64,000 nt of DNA from Oegoconia quadripuncta (GCA_949316235.1 OX438750.1:2680501-2744500); one strand, 5' to 3'; positions 54,901-63,345 are shown, numbered from the stretch's first letter. Made by a program: numbers and translations. The notes: a model not told the origin generated them from the sequence alone.

Positions 54901-57900
54901 AGACCTTGCAGTCAGTGATTGATTGGAGGAGGAAATAAGAGTAGATGTTCTCAATGGAGAACACGCTCAAAAACTCAAATAATCAAACAAAAAATCTGCT
55001 TATAGTCTGACTGATTGCAGATGAAACACGGAAAAAAAAAAAAAATATAAAATTTATTGCATATCACATGGTTCATATATAGGTGTTAAATATAAAAGTG
55101 TACAAGCATGTGACACCCTGTAAGACACCTCAAAAGTATGAGAGAGAGCTTCTTATAATTAATTATTTCTCTGAACTTAAAGAAACCTAACATAAAGAAA
55201 CCTAGCTTAAAGAGATCTAACTTTAAGCTAGGTTTCTTTAGGTTTCTTAATATTTATATTTATAAAATATTTTTGATTAGATTAAATTTTATATTAATTA
55301 TGTAAATCTCATTAAAAATAATGTTGCGTCGTTATATTATACAGGTGGTATGTTTGGTCCAGCCATATACTTCGCTGAGGATTCGTCTAAAAGCAATCAG
55401 TACGTTTTTGGCCATATGGGCGCGAATGGATGTCCACTACATAACGATAATAACTGCTACGATTGTGAGAGGTAAGATGCAAACTCAAAATTTAAGAAAC
55501 CCTTGAAAAAACAAGCGATTAAAACAAAACGAAAGCTTCCCGCGTTTCCTTACTCGCTCTTGATGTTCCTAGGCGATTCTGCATCACTCAAACAGCTGCC
55601 TGTCCCAGAGCCACCACAAACTTCCCTTTTCATTTCCTCAGCGTTCAAGCAGCTAATGATGTGGAATAAACTGCTAAAATTAATTCAGGACAGACCTTCA
55701 ATTGCAGTATTTAAAGGCTAAAAGAGCATTACCTACTTATCCCATCTTTCGTGATATTATTTGTATCAAAAAAAAAAAATCAAAAAATGCTTTGTTTTGT
55801 AGGTACACAGGGTACACTTAAAATAGTCAGATTTAACATTTTTAAAGCTACTGCTTGTTCAAAAGGCAATTTTCCCCTGAGAAGAACAAGCAAGACACTC
55901 GAGAGGTCGCTCTTTTAAAAAAAGGTTTTTATATTACAAAATTATTATTTTATATTATAATATTTCATTATTAATTGTGAAATAGCCTGGTTATGCGAAC
56001 GGGCTGGTTATGTCCATGATTGTTTATCATCCAAATAGTCTGATATTTTATTAAACGACTTCAAAAAAGGAGGAGGTTCTGTATTCGGGGCGTATTTTTT
56101 TATTTTTTTTTAGTATCTTTACACACACAGTATGTAGATTTATAATATATATTTTATGGTAAGTATATATTTCGCAGTAGGTATTTATGTATTATGTATT
56201 TATTATTCCGTTATCCTTTTTTTATGGTTAACTGGATTCGCGTTTGACCACATTTGTTTTATTATTCGTTGTAGTATTTTTTCTTTTGCACACATCAAAC
56301 TGAGTTTAGCAGCAAACTGTTCCGGTTGTCAGAGATAAGATAGCCAGTCCCCTAAATGTCATGCCATACAACTTGGCCCTCGCGTGCACTCTGTGGTATT
56401 CAACCAGGCTAGTTCAAAGTCCATGACCAACTTCTTATTAGGAACGACTCACCGGATTCTTCCAAGAGTCGGAGATAGTAGATAATCAGAGTCACTCACG
56501 GTCGTTGATGTGTTAAGTGGAGCTCCGACTCCTTTGAAGGCTGGTAGCAAAGTGTCTCCTCATTTTGATGTGCAGACCAGACCAGTGCCATTTCCTATGA
56601 TACCACCGCTACCAGGTTCACTTATTGTAGCAAACAGCGCACCATGGTATTCATAAGACTTTCCACATTATAAATTCCGTCGCTAATTTATCGCTATCTG
56701 TGACATATATTATAAACCTACATACACATAGGATAGGAATTTTTGTATGGTGTGTATTAGTTTATGTATATTATATATGTTTATATATAATGATTGTATG
56801 TATGTATTTGTGTATTTATGTTGGGTAATGTTTCGCTTAATGTATTACTTTGATTTTATTCTTTTATATGATATTTTTAACATTTTTTGTTTCTTCTGTT
56901 TCATGTACACTTTATGTCTACCTTTTATATCAAATTTCGCTCTCACGGGTTTGCTGGAAGAGATCTCTTATAGAGATAAGTTCGCCCTTTGTACATTTTT
57001 TTCTTAAATCTTTGTTAATGACCATTTCTTTGTGTGTGTGTACAATAAAGTGTTAAAATAAAAAAAAACATAATACTATCACGAAAGATGGGAGAGGTAA
57101 TGCTCTTTTAGCTTTTTCTTAAATACTGCAATTGAAGACAATACTGCAATCACTGCATCAATACTCTTATGCTGCGTAGCCCTTGGCTCGATGTATGTCC
57201 AGAAATCAGCGAATCACTGTGGCCATCTTACAACTAGCCAATTTCTTTCAGAAAGCTACTCTAGCCCTTGCTCGATGTATGTCCAGAAATCAGCGAATCA
57301 CTGTGGCCATCTTACAACTCGCCAATTTCTTTCAGAAAGCTACTCTTATGCCGCGTAGCCCTTGGCATGATGTATTACCAGAAATCAGCGAATCATATGA
57401 CCCAACCGCCTCCAGGGTTCCACTCAGTGATGGGTGTGGTCTCACCAGATGGCCTCAAATATCCGGAGTATGCTCTTTATAACACGGACCAGGTAAGTTG
57501 CTAAATGGTAGACAGAAGCTCATATTAATTTTTAATTTTCATATTAAAATTAGGAGCCCATATTGTCCCACTGCTAGGCAAAGGCCTCCCTCCTCTCTGT
57601 CCCGGGCCTCCTCCGACCAGTTGGTTAGGAACTTATCCAAATCATCCCGCCATCTCCTTTTCGGTCTGCCGCGACGCCTTCTTTCTAATGGTGGGCTCGA
57701 TTTTGGCCCACAAGTCATCTTTCTTGCGACAAACATGACCCGACCAGTCCCACTTCAGCTCAACTCAGCTTCAGAAGCTTATGCCAAGAAAAATATACTT
57801 AACTTGTATTAAATTTCGCAGGCTTTTTGGCGGGAACTCGGCGAGTGAAGTAGCTTGTTTCTTTATAAGTCTTATAATTTGTGCATTCTAACTTTTGAAG

Positions 57901-59977
57901 CTTAATAATGGCAGAATATTGTGCAGCAAACGTTAGTGATAGTGTACAAGTGAAGGGAAGTGTAAATTAAAGTGCGTAACGGAGCTTTCGGGTTCCCACA
58001 AGAAGCCGCCAAAATCTTTTGTAAAGCATTCTGCCTCTTTACTGAAGAATGACTTGACCGTGACTAGACTCTGTATACGCCAAGTATACGACGAATTACT
58101 TGTTTTGACTGAGACTGACTTACAAACTGAAGAAATAAGATAAATAAGACGTGGCTGTTATGGGCTAGATCCCTTTGCCTTCTTCTAGAGGAGAAAATAA
58201 AACTAAAAAAAAAATTAAATTTCGCATACAATGATTTTTTTTATATATTTTTTTATATGAGAGGGCGGCAAACGAGCATGCGGGTCACCTGATGGAAAGC
58301 AACGTGATGTGCGCCATGCTATGATATTTTGTCTATATTTTTCAAATTTGGTTGGGAGTATAGCCATAGAAATACTACATTTTTTTAGAATGGGCTTAGG
58401 AACCTGTCGTAGAGCATCCAATTCACATAACAATGTATAGAGTTACCCGTTTTTTTTAAACATGAATTAAATGGATAATTTCCGTACAAAATACCAATTA
58501 TATCATGGATTTTGTTTTTTTTACAACTTGTAACATGTTTGATTTTTAGTATTAGAGCTGTAGCAGTGTTTATTCATTATATCCATAGACAATATATTCC
58601 CGTAGCTATTACTTTTCACAAATTACGAATACACCCAGTAGAAGAGTATGTATAAATGTTTTTAGCACCGCAGGTATTTTCGCAAAGATGGCAATAAATA
58701 ATTATGATTATGACCGGCGCATCGTGATACCTGACGGTTATATTTGCAAGTGCAAAAGAGCTAGACAGTTTAGTAGTCTCATGTTAAAACAAACTAATAT
58801 ATATCTAAAAGTAATTTATTGAGTCGTGTGAAATTTTTCATAAATATAAAGAAGTTTATGCTCGACTTTTTTTGAAAATAGTTACAGTAGTTCTAAGTAT
58901 ATTCTCCGACGCAATGAAGTTCACAGTAGTAATTTTAATGGAATAGTCTATGTTTTATTACTACTTTTTTTTTTTTTTTTTTTTTTTAATATTTTGGACA
59001 CTTACGCCACTTTACTTTACTATATCTAAAGCAAGCAACCGATTTGTTAGGAAACATTTTTGTTCTATCAAGACAAGACTATCCATGCGCAAAAAATCAC
59101 TGCCTTTAAGATTATAGGAAGTTTATTTATTTATTTACCAAGTTTATAACTATCATTAATATTGAGGAAGGGGAAGACCTAGGCGTAATTACTTTGACCA
59201 AGTGAAAGAAAAGGTGAATGTCGTGTCGTACCAAGAGGTTAAAACGAGGGCGGAAAGTAGAGAGACATGGTCGTTACTCCACCGACAAGAGCATAGCTCT
59301 TAAATTGAAGAAGATAACTATCATTACAGATTACTCCAATGCGATAGTTAACTAATGACAAATATGTATACCAACTATATCTACCTACACTAAATAACAT
59401 CGTACAAATAACGCGACTTTTTGAAATTCGCTCATACTGCACATGACAATATCTGTTCTGTCTGCTATCTCATTGAGTGTGTGTAGTGCTCTTTATTTAA
59501 AAGATTAGTACCCATCAGGTACACAAAATTTTAATTGCTGTAGAATTGTCGGATTACAAATTTTACCACGAAATACCTTCCACAAGTACAATGTCATCGC
59601 TAGTTCCCTTCTAACTTCCAGTTTATTATATCCCGTCATCCCGAGAACAAATAAGGTAGGATATATCAAGGGGTAAAACGGATATACTCCGTACAATTTT
59701 AGGTATAAATATCTGGTAAATTTATTTTGTATCTTTTCCAACATTATCACATATTTCTCCTCGTGAAGTCATATGGTCCCCCATATGACTGCATTGCACT
59801 CCAATTGGCTCCTAACTTACTGGCCTATAAATCAAATAATAAATTCCAAATCGAACTCATACCAATGATTGAGAAAGATAGTGCTCTCTTCTTATCGACG
59901 ACGTGCCTAAGACGGTATTTCTTTTTTTATTTCAGGCCTATCCAGAGTACTTGATCACTTACAGAATTGCTGAGTGA
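42817..59977 (+). CDS. Tankyrase-type PARP, seven-exon gene without ankyrin or SAM domains
   Basis: Proposed join: 42817-42936, 44033-44152, 51263-51442, 51915-52077, 55345-55471, 57336-57492, 59936-59977. This totals 909 bp, or 302 codons plus stop. Every intron is GT-AG and the phases agree (0,0,0,1,2,0). The first ~80 residues are Gln/Arg/Lys-rich and low in complexity. The rest is an ADP-ribosyltransferase catalytic domain closest in memory to tankyrase: LFHGST supplies the NAD-binding His, [14 protein letters not shown] the Tyr, and YPEYLITY the catalytic Glu. [13 protein letters not shown] keeps the Cys/His/Cys/Cys zinc site that marks tankyrases. Known tankyrases are over 1,000 residues with ankyrin repeats and a SAM domain; neither is seen here. 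The expected activity is NAD-dependent ADP-ribosylation, with substrate unknown. The introns are full of transposons. A paralog runs the other way at 5548-862. The first two exons are the least certain. Confidence 0.85.
43040..43475 (-). pseudogene. Tc1-like transposase, N-terminal fragment
   Basis: Contains [20 protein letters not shown], then [20 protein letters not shown] and the second helix-turn-helix [15 protein letters not shown] followed by RRP. The DDE core is absent. It lies between exons 1 and 2 of the right PARP gene, in the interval that is exonic in the left copy. Confidence 0.8.
43505..43805 (+). pseudogene. RTE-type LINE, C-terminal end
   Basis: [20 protein letters not shown] and [13 protein letters not shown] with a stop. 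Upstream in the same frame [14 protein letters not shown], then an in-frame stop. Same family as 57548-57775. Confidence 0.8.
43810..43975 (-). repeat. SINE-C fragment
   Basis: TCACGATGTTTTCCTTCACC and GCAGTCTGATAAATGCACAT, as at 60420-60470. Confidence 0.6.
44033..44152 (+). CDS. PARP gene (right copy) exon 2
   Basis: Acceptor ...ATATTCACAG and donor GTAAGT bound 40 codons. The end, [14 protein letters not shown], matches the end of the left paralog's first exon, VNMPNKDKVSITVP, which is also followed directly by GTAAGT. The phase is 0 at both ends. The start of the exon is Gln/Pro-rich. Confidence 0.75.
44270..44410 (+). pseudogene. LINE ORF2 last codons
   Basis: [18 protein letters not shown] followed by a stop, typical of the end of RTE-like ORF2. 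Confidence 0.5.
44565..44760 (+). repeat. Repeat family D, left part, split by the tyrosine-recombinase element
   Basis: It matches 31556-31740 and breaks off at CACACATATACTTTTATA. The rest resumes at 46711. Confidence 0.8.
44755..46716 (+). mobile_element. Tyrosine-recombinase (Crypton-like) element
   Basis: Inserted in a family-D repeat whose two halves flank it. TTATA stands at both junctions. TTTTATAACACATTTG (44754-44769) has a perfect 16-bp inverted copy at 46562-46577. It carries one gene of the tyrosine-recombinase family and no DDE or reverse transcriptase. Cryptons integrate by recombination at short shared sequences, which fits the short direct repeats. Confidence 0.75.
45204..46513 (+). 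CDS. Tyrosine recombinase, two exons (45204-45626, 45752-46513), 394 aa
   Basis: Site-specific recombinase, probably the integrase of the surrounding element. Exon 1 ends ...ACAAAG before GTCAGT; exon 2 follows TTTCTTTTCAG. The join is in phase 0 and gives 141 plus 253 codons. Residues about 20-115 look like the helical core-binding domain ([39 protein letters not shown]). The catalytic domain has [18 protein letters not shown] (first Arg), [17 protein letters not shown] (His-x-x-Arg), [16 protein letters not shown] (His/Trp, and the Tyr nucleophile). A proline-rich tail follows. All key residues are present and both exons are open, so it may be active. The family is closest to animal Crypton-type recombinases by memory; the exact subclass is not certain. 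Confidence 0.85.
46711..46870 (+). repeat. Repeat family D, right part
   Basis: TCCCTATATTTTGCGTGTAC to CGTTTATCTATCTATC. Continues from 44565-44760. Confidence 0.8.
47105..48060 (-). pseudogene. 5'-truncated LINE (CR1-like)
   Basis: The frame at 48037-47558 has [33 protein letters not shown], and ends [20 protein letters not shown]. This is the post-RT C-terminal region of CR1/Jockey LINEs. The 3' UTR runs to about 47105. Confidence 0.75.
48108..48254. mobile_element. Short MITE with GGTGTCGATTCGGATGTAC ends
   Basis: 147 bp. The ends are the same as the MITE in the 525-bp array, but the interior differs. It lies immediately left of the Harbinger-like element. Confidence 0.8.
48267..50330 (+). 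mobile_element. Harbinger/ISL2EU-like DNA transposon
   Basis: 2.06 kb. The inverted ends are about 130 bp long and nearly identical except for a 13-bp indel (GATAGTGGGC / GACAGTGGGC, then GGTCCAACGGCCGCCA, TCAAAATCTATCCGAGGAA). TA or TAA is next to both ends. It carries a broken transposase gene. Confidence 0.8.
48716..50070 (+). pseudogene. DDE_4-type transposase with SWIM finger, two frameshifts
   Basis: Three frames in a row. 48800-49100 has [20 protein letters not shown] and [14 protein letters not shown] (first Asp) then [10 protein letters not shown] +1 shift near 49105 leads to [27 protein letters not shown] (second Asp) and [20 protein letters not shown] (Glu region). A second shift near 49750 leads to a C-terminal SWIM-type zinc finger [15 protein letters not shown]. 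The whole is about 430 residues. 48716-48754 and 48755-48793 are an exact 39-bp tandem duplication at the N-terminal side. No activity is expected as it stands. Confidence 0.8.
50614..51241. mobile_element. Fold-back element, ~165-bp arms, beside PARP exon 3
   Basis: The left arm from 50614 (AAAGAACCCCTTACC, GTATGGAAAATGTC, GGGGGCTACCACTGTTG, GTTACGACT) returns inverted at about 51080-51241. The spacer is about 300 bp. The right end is 22 bp from the exon. Confidence 0.85.
51263..51442 (+). CDS. PARP gene (right copy) exon 3, start of catalytic domain
   Basis: 60 codons from ARTCECRG to TSYDILK, phase 0 at both ends. It corresponds to the region just before the ART fold in tankyrases and to the left-copy exon at 1035-862 ([18 protein letters not shown] versus SREFHIVAKQMNSTIVQH). 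A fold-back element ends about 20 bp upstream of the acceptor, leaving a short, purine-containing tract before AAACAG. Confidence 0.85.
51490..51716 (+). repeat. SINE-A, diverged
   Basis: Box B TTTCGATCCCCAGCGAGG, CCGCCTGGCTAGCTACCACC, and CAGAGATAAGATAGCCGGTC. It lies in the intron between exons 3 and 4. Confidence 0.75.
51915..52077 (+). CDS. PARP gene (right copy) exon 4, catalytic His
   Basis: 163 bp, acceptor TTTTGTAG, ending in phase 1 before GTAATC. It encodes [16 protein letters not shown] followed by [10 protein letters not shown]. The His-Gly motif is the NAD-binding signature of the H-Y-E class of PARPs. Confidence 0.9.
52545..52670 (+). repeat. CR1/Jockey-type LINE 3' end
   Basis: CTCAAAGGCCGGCAACGCAT to GCCGCCCTCTCATATTAAAAA, same as 61545-61678. 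A shorter piece is at 58255-58300 (minus). Confidence 0.8.
52671..53675. other. PARP intron 4, no gene seen
   Basis: Contains CCCGTATTAATAAACCAATC-type segments that recur within 52930-53170 and may be an old repeat. Nothing else identified. Confidence 0.35.
53676..54063 (+). repeat. SINE-A, full length with 12-bp target duplication
   Basis: ATGGTGTCATGT at 53676-53687 and 54052-54063 bracket the element. tRNA-like head with box B GGTTCGATCCCC, body, and A-rich tail after GTCGTGCAT. Best reference copy in the window. Confidence 0.92.
54272..55045 (+). pseudogene. 5'-truncated Jockey LINE in PARP intron 4
   Basis: Frame: [58 protein letters not shown], with a stop at 54922. In a shifted frame the end [10 protein letters not shown] follows, then an A-rich run near 55032. 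Motifs after the RT active site only. Confidence 0.88.
55345..55471 (+). CDS. PARP gene (right copy) exon 5, catalytic Tyr and zinc site
   Basis: 127 bp, acceptor TTATACAG, ending in phase 2 before GTAAGA. It reads [20 protein letters not shown], then [20 protein letters not shown]. Both the Tyr-containing loop and the four zinc ligands are tankyrase-like; most other PARPs lack the zinc site. Confidence 0.92.
55697..57135. mobile_element. Fold-back element in PARP intron 5
   Basis: Arms TTCAATTGCAGTATTTAA...GCTAAAAGAGCATTACCT...CATCTTTCGTGATA at 55697-55765 and inverted at about 57066-57135. The core includes a SINE-A scrap (56320-56358) and AT-rich DNA. The arm tip CATCTTTCGTGATATTA is shared with 33248-33587. 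Confidence 0.75.
57166..57335 (+). repeat. Tandem partial copies of PARP exon 6 start with its acceptor
   Basis: Two copies of 84 bp, each ending CGCCAATTTCTTTCAG or CTAGCCAATTTCTTTCAG, stand before the real exon. They contain exon-like bases (GATGTATGTCCAGAAATCAG) diverged from exon 6 (GATGTATTACCAGAAATCAG). Confidence 0.85.
57336..57492 (+). CDS. PARP gene (right copy) exon 6
   Basis: 157 bp, acceptor ATTTCTTTCAG, ending in phase 0 before GTAAGT. It encodes [40 protein letters not shown] and EYALYNTDQ, aligning with the tankyrase segment around CRVTLG...APPGHHSV. The acceptor and the first part of this exon are repeated just upstream (see 57166-57335), so two acceptors compete. The one at 57336 is chosen because it keeps the reading frame and the known domain. 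Confidence 0.9.
57548..57775 (-). pseudogene. RTE-type LINE, C-terminal end
   Basis: Reverse strand: [30 protein letters not shown]. Counterpart of 43505-43805. In PARP intron 6. Confidence 0.75.
57776..58810. other. PARP intron 6, no gene seen
   Basis: AT-rich, with a scrap of LINE end (58255-58300, minus). Short open frames lack motifs. Confidence 0.35.
58815..59125 (+). repeat. Dispersed repeat, pair with 38690-38950
   Basis: Same order of shared blocks; an additional poly-T run at about 58966-58986. Confidence 0.6.
59165..59300 (+). pseudogene. LINE ORF2 last codons
   Basis: [20 protein letters not shown], then [14 protein letters not shown] and stop, an RTE-type end. Confidence 0.6.
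59500..59760 (-). pseudogene. CR1-type LINE fragment
   Basis: Reverse strand: [20 protein letters not shown], then [20 protein letters not shown] and [13 protein letters not shown]-terminal to the RT. Confidence 0.75.
59936..59977 (+). CDS. PARP gene (right copy) exon 7, catalytic Glu and stop
   Basis: After TTTATTTCAG the frame reads [13 protein letters not shown] and then TGA. The Glu of YPEYLITY is in the place of the tankyrase catalytic Glu. The product ends at nearly the same point as known tankyrases. Confidence 0.9.
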   Translation, partial: AYPEYLITYRIAE

Positions 59978-60059
59978 AGAACTTCGTTCGTACCATGTGT
60001 TGTGCCATGGTTCTGATACCGTAGATTTAAGCGCATTTATTATTTTCTGTAACTTTTTT

Positions 60060-60725
60060 CGTTAAGAGGGTTTATTACGTCCCCCCCCCACGCTCATTGG
60101 ATAAATTAAGATTTCTTTTTAAATACATAATAAATTTTTAAAAATCGCTCTGATCTGCACTCGAGAAACTAATTATTAATAATACCTAAGTAGCTTTGAT
60201 AGGTATTATTTTGCAGATTTCACGATTATAAAAGAAGTGACCGTTTTTTATCAATAATTTGAAATTCTCGATTATTAACCGTCATCATCATCTCAGCCCG
60301 TAAACATCCAACTGCAGGGATATAGGCCTTCCCTCGTATAATAAGGGAGTATGGGCCATAGTCCACCACGCTGGCCCAATGCGGGTTGGGGACTTCACAT
60401 GCCTTATAGTTTTTATTTCTCACGATGTTTTCCTTCACAGTTTAAGAGCAGTCAGATAAATGCACATATTATGTTACTTATTAAGTAATTTAATTAAATT
60501 TAAAACTCATTGGTACATGGCCTGCCTGGGAATCTAACCCAGACCTCCCAAATTATTAGAAAATAACCGTGATTAAAGCTATTTATGTATTTTTATAATT
60601 AGCTTTTAGGCTTCTCGAGTGCAGGTCTGAGCGATTTTTTTTTGTTTTTAGTTGTATTTAAAAAGAAATGTTAATATATCTAAATAGGGCGCCACTGGAA
60701 TGGAATAAACCCTTAGTTTAAGGGG
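60060..60725. mobile_element. Long-armed fold-back element with a nested SINE-C
   Basis: 60060-60215 (ATTGGATAAATTAAGATTTC, CTGCACTCGAGAA) pairs with about 60565-60725. Between them is a SINE-C copy on the minus strand (60275-60560). Related ends are at 63270-63640. Confidence 0.6.
60275..60560 (-). repeat. SINE-C
   Basis: Reverse strand: TGGGTTAGATTCCC, TCCCCAACCCGCATTGGGCC, CCCTGCAGTTGGATG, GATGATGATG. Confidence 0.7.
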
Positions 60726-60809
60726 ACACGAAATGATAGTCGATGGTGCTGCTCATCAAGTAAATAATTACACATCTCATAAAGAAATCCCTTTTGTTTT
60801 TTCTTTTTT

Positions 60810-61060
60810 TTTTTTATGCGGGGAAATGCGTTTTAGCATACCGCTCGCCTGGGGGACGGCGAGACGGTTATGTGGGACTCCCCTTCCTACCGGGAATAAG
60901 GAGGACCTGGGAACGCATAAGCGGCTCCAGGTCCTCCCTCGCTCTGCTCCCCCTCACTAGGGGGGGCCGTTCCCCGGGGGGCGCTGTCGTGCCTCACACC
61001 GCGATCAGCGAGCGGCATGAGGCGCGACAGGGCCCGATGCGACGACACCTCTCGCTCTTT
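60810..61060 (+). repeat. GC-rich segment, probably a LINE 3' end
   Basis: Sharp rise in GC (CTGGGGGACGGCGAGACGG, GGGGGGCCGTTCCCCGGGG) within AT-rich DNA. It resembles the R1-type 3' UTR in composition only. Confidence 0.3.
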
Positions 61061-61079
61061 AATTAGATGATGATATATT

Positions 61080-61330
61080 ATAAATTAATAAATAAATATT
61101 TCAGGACACTCAAACCAATCGTTTAGTCCCAAACTACGCAAAGTTGTACTATGGATACATAAATATTTATATAATAATATAATATCCTTCGACATATACA
61201 GACAGCGCCATCTAGTTCCACATTAAGCAACTAGGCTTGTATTGTGGATACCAGATGGTTGATACACTACACAAATACATTTTTTTTTGTAAATAAATAC
61301 ATCCATAACTCGGGTACACATGTCATCATA
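61080..61330 (-). repeat. SINE-B bodies (two subfamilies adjoining)
   Basis: 61080-61165 has GTCCCAAACTACGCAAAG; 61180-61325 has CAGCGCCATCTAGTTCCACA and ACCAGATGGTTGATACACTA. The latter shows the unbroken site of the Helitron target. Confidence 0.75.
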
Positions 61331-61334
61331 GCTA

Positions 61335-61678
61335 TCACAGCTAATACCCGCTGCTCAATTTAACCGATACACTTCTCGCCGAAAATTAAATTTCCATCCA
61401 CATCACCTGGATGAGTGGAAGTCTACCACTGTACGTTTCTCAAGAAACTTCTTACCACGTACAACCACCCTGTGGAACGGACTTCCGGCAGCGGTATTCC
61501 CGAACGAGTACGACATTGGAACCTTCAAGAAACGAGCCTACACCTTCCTCAAAGGCCGGCAACGCATCTGTGACCCTTTTGGTGTTGCGGGTGTCCATGG
61601 GCGGCGGTGATTGCTTTACATCAGGTGACCCGCATGCTCGTTTGCCGCCCTCTCATATAAAAAAAAAAAAAAAAACAT
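61335..61678 (+). pseudogene. CR1/Jockey-type LINE 3' end
   Basis: [20 protein letters not shown] and [20 protein letters not shown] in the forward frame, ending GCCGCCCTCTCATATAAAAA. The most complete copy of the 32432 family here. Confidence 0.85.
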
Positions 61679-61679
61679 A

Positions 61680-61830
61680 ATGCCCCTAGCGGGATTCGAA
61701 GCCGCGATTGGTATAGCAGCAGAGTTTCTAACCACTACACCAAACAGGTCGTCTAATATAAACACCCGTGACTCGGAAATAAATTTTCGTATTCATTACA
61801 CAAGCATTTACCCCTCGCGGGATTCGAACG
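61680..61830 (-). repeat. SINE-B heads
   Basis: CTAACCACTACACCAAACAG is the complement of box A; GCGGGATTCGAA is the complement of box B, and it occurs twice (61689 and 61817). Confidence 0.7.
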
Positions 61831-61913
61831 AAATATTATTTACTCGAGTGGCGGTACCATCGGCTGTCATTTCATAGGGTATCTTTCATAAGTAATTATT
61901 AAGTTTTTTTTTA

Positions 61914-62182
61914 TACAGGGTGTAACGGTTAAGTGTAGTCATATTTTAAGGGCTTGTTCTACCCATCAATACGAACAACTTTTACTATGGGGGCAACTTC
62001 GAAATCGCGAAAAAAAAATCAGCTGTTTCATACATTGCATCGGGAGGTTATTGAAATTTTCTATGGAACAGCTCATTTTTTTTTCGCGATTTCGAAGTTG
62101 CCCCCATAGTAAAAGTTGTTCGTATTGATGGGTAGAACAAGCCCTTAAAATATGACTACACTTAACCGTTACACGGTGTATA
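61914..62182. mobile_element. Fold-back MITE, ~110-bp near-perfect arms
   Basis: Left from TACAGGGTGTAACGG; right end CCGTTACACGGTGTA. The arms differ at only a few bases and the loop is about 40 bp. TA at both ends suggests the Tc1/mariner superfamily. Confidence 0.85.
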
Positions 62183-62359
62183 TGAATCTCCACAGGGAAT
62201 CTGTAGGATAAAGTTTGGTGCTCAAATGTCATAATTGACAAGTTTAGTGACAGCATTCGTCACAATAGAAATTTTATTGTTATAACGTCGACGGGGTGTC
62301 CATATGGTGTACAAGATGAAGGAATAGAGGAGAGGTATCTTACATGTCATTAACAATTT

Positions 62360-63345
62360 TTTCTAAAAGGATGCATTATTCCAACCAGATTGTTTTTATT
62401 CAATATTAAGAGGGCTTAAGCTGTCCAGTGGCCCCACATTGGATAAATTAAGATTTATTTTTAAATATCAATCTATGTCAAATGGAGGAAAGTATCTTAC
62501 ATATCGTCATTAACAAATAATTTGAAGAAGATACATTATTTTATATTTAAATAACAACCAGATTGTTTTTATTCAATATTAAGAGGGCTTAATTTGTCTC
62601 GTGGCCCCGCATTGGATGAATTAAGATTTATTTTTAAATATCAATCGATGTCAAATGGAGGAAAAGTATCTTACATATCGTCATTAACAAATAATTCGAA
62701 GAAGATACATTATTTTATATTTAAATAACAACCAGATTGTTTTTATTCAATATTAAGAGGGCTTAAGCTGTCCAGTGGCCCCACATTGGATAAATTAAGA
62801 TTTCTGTCTAAATACCAACTAGTGGTAAATGGAGGAACAGTATCTTACATATCGTCATTAACAAATAATTCGAAGAAGATACATTATTTTATATTGAAAT
62901 AACAACCAGATTGTTTTTATTCAATATTAAGAGGGCTTAAGCTGTCCAGTGGCCCCACATTGGATAAATTAAGATTTATTTTTAAATATCAATCTATGTC
63001 AAATGGAGGAAAAGTATCTTACATATCGTCATTAACAAATAATTCGAAGAAGATACATTATTTAAATAACAACCAGATTGTTTTTTATTCAATACTAAGA
63101 GGGCTTAATCTGTCCAGTGGCCCCGCATTGGAAAAATTAAAATTTCTTTTTAAATAAGTACCAACCAGTGGTGAATGGAGGAACAGTATCTTACATATCG
63201 TCATTAACAAATAATTCCAAAAGGATACATTATTTTATATTTAAAAACAACCAGATTGTTTTTTATTCCATATTTTAACTTTGAGTTAAGAGGACTTAAT
63301 CCGTCCAGTGGCGCTCCCATTGGATAATTAAGATTTCTTTTATAA
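62360..63345 (+). repeat. Tandem repeat, six copies of ~174 bp
   Basis: AGGGCTT marks 62411, 62584, 62758, 62932 and 63100, with AGGACTT at 63291. Spacing is 173, 174, 174, 168 and 191. Each unit holds CCAGATTGTTTTTATTCAAT and TATCTTACATATCGTCATTA. Most of one frame is open across a unit (CLSSGP-like LSSGPTLDKLRF). Confidence 0.85.

Noticed and set aside
57252..57335. Exon 6 starting at the upstream acceptor
   Set aside because: It would read a stop (TAG in CTACTCTAGCCC) in the required frame and break the PARP fold.
1693..61760. tRNA genes from the many GGTTCGAATCCC boxes
   Set aside because: Acceptor stems do not pair and each is followed by a known SINE body; they are SINE heads.
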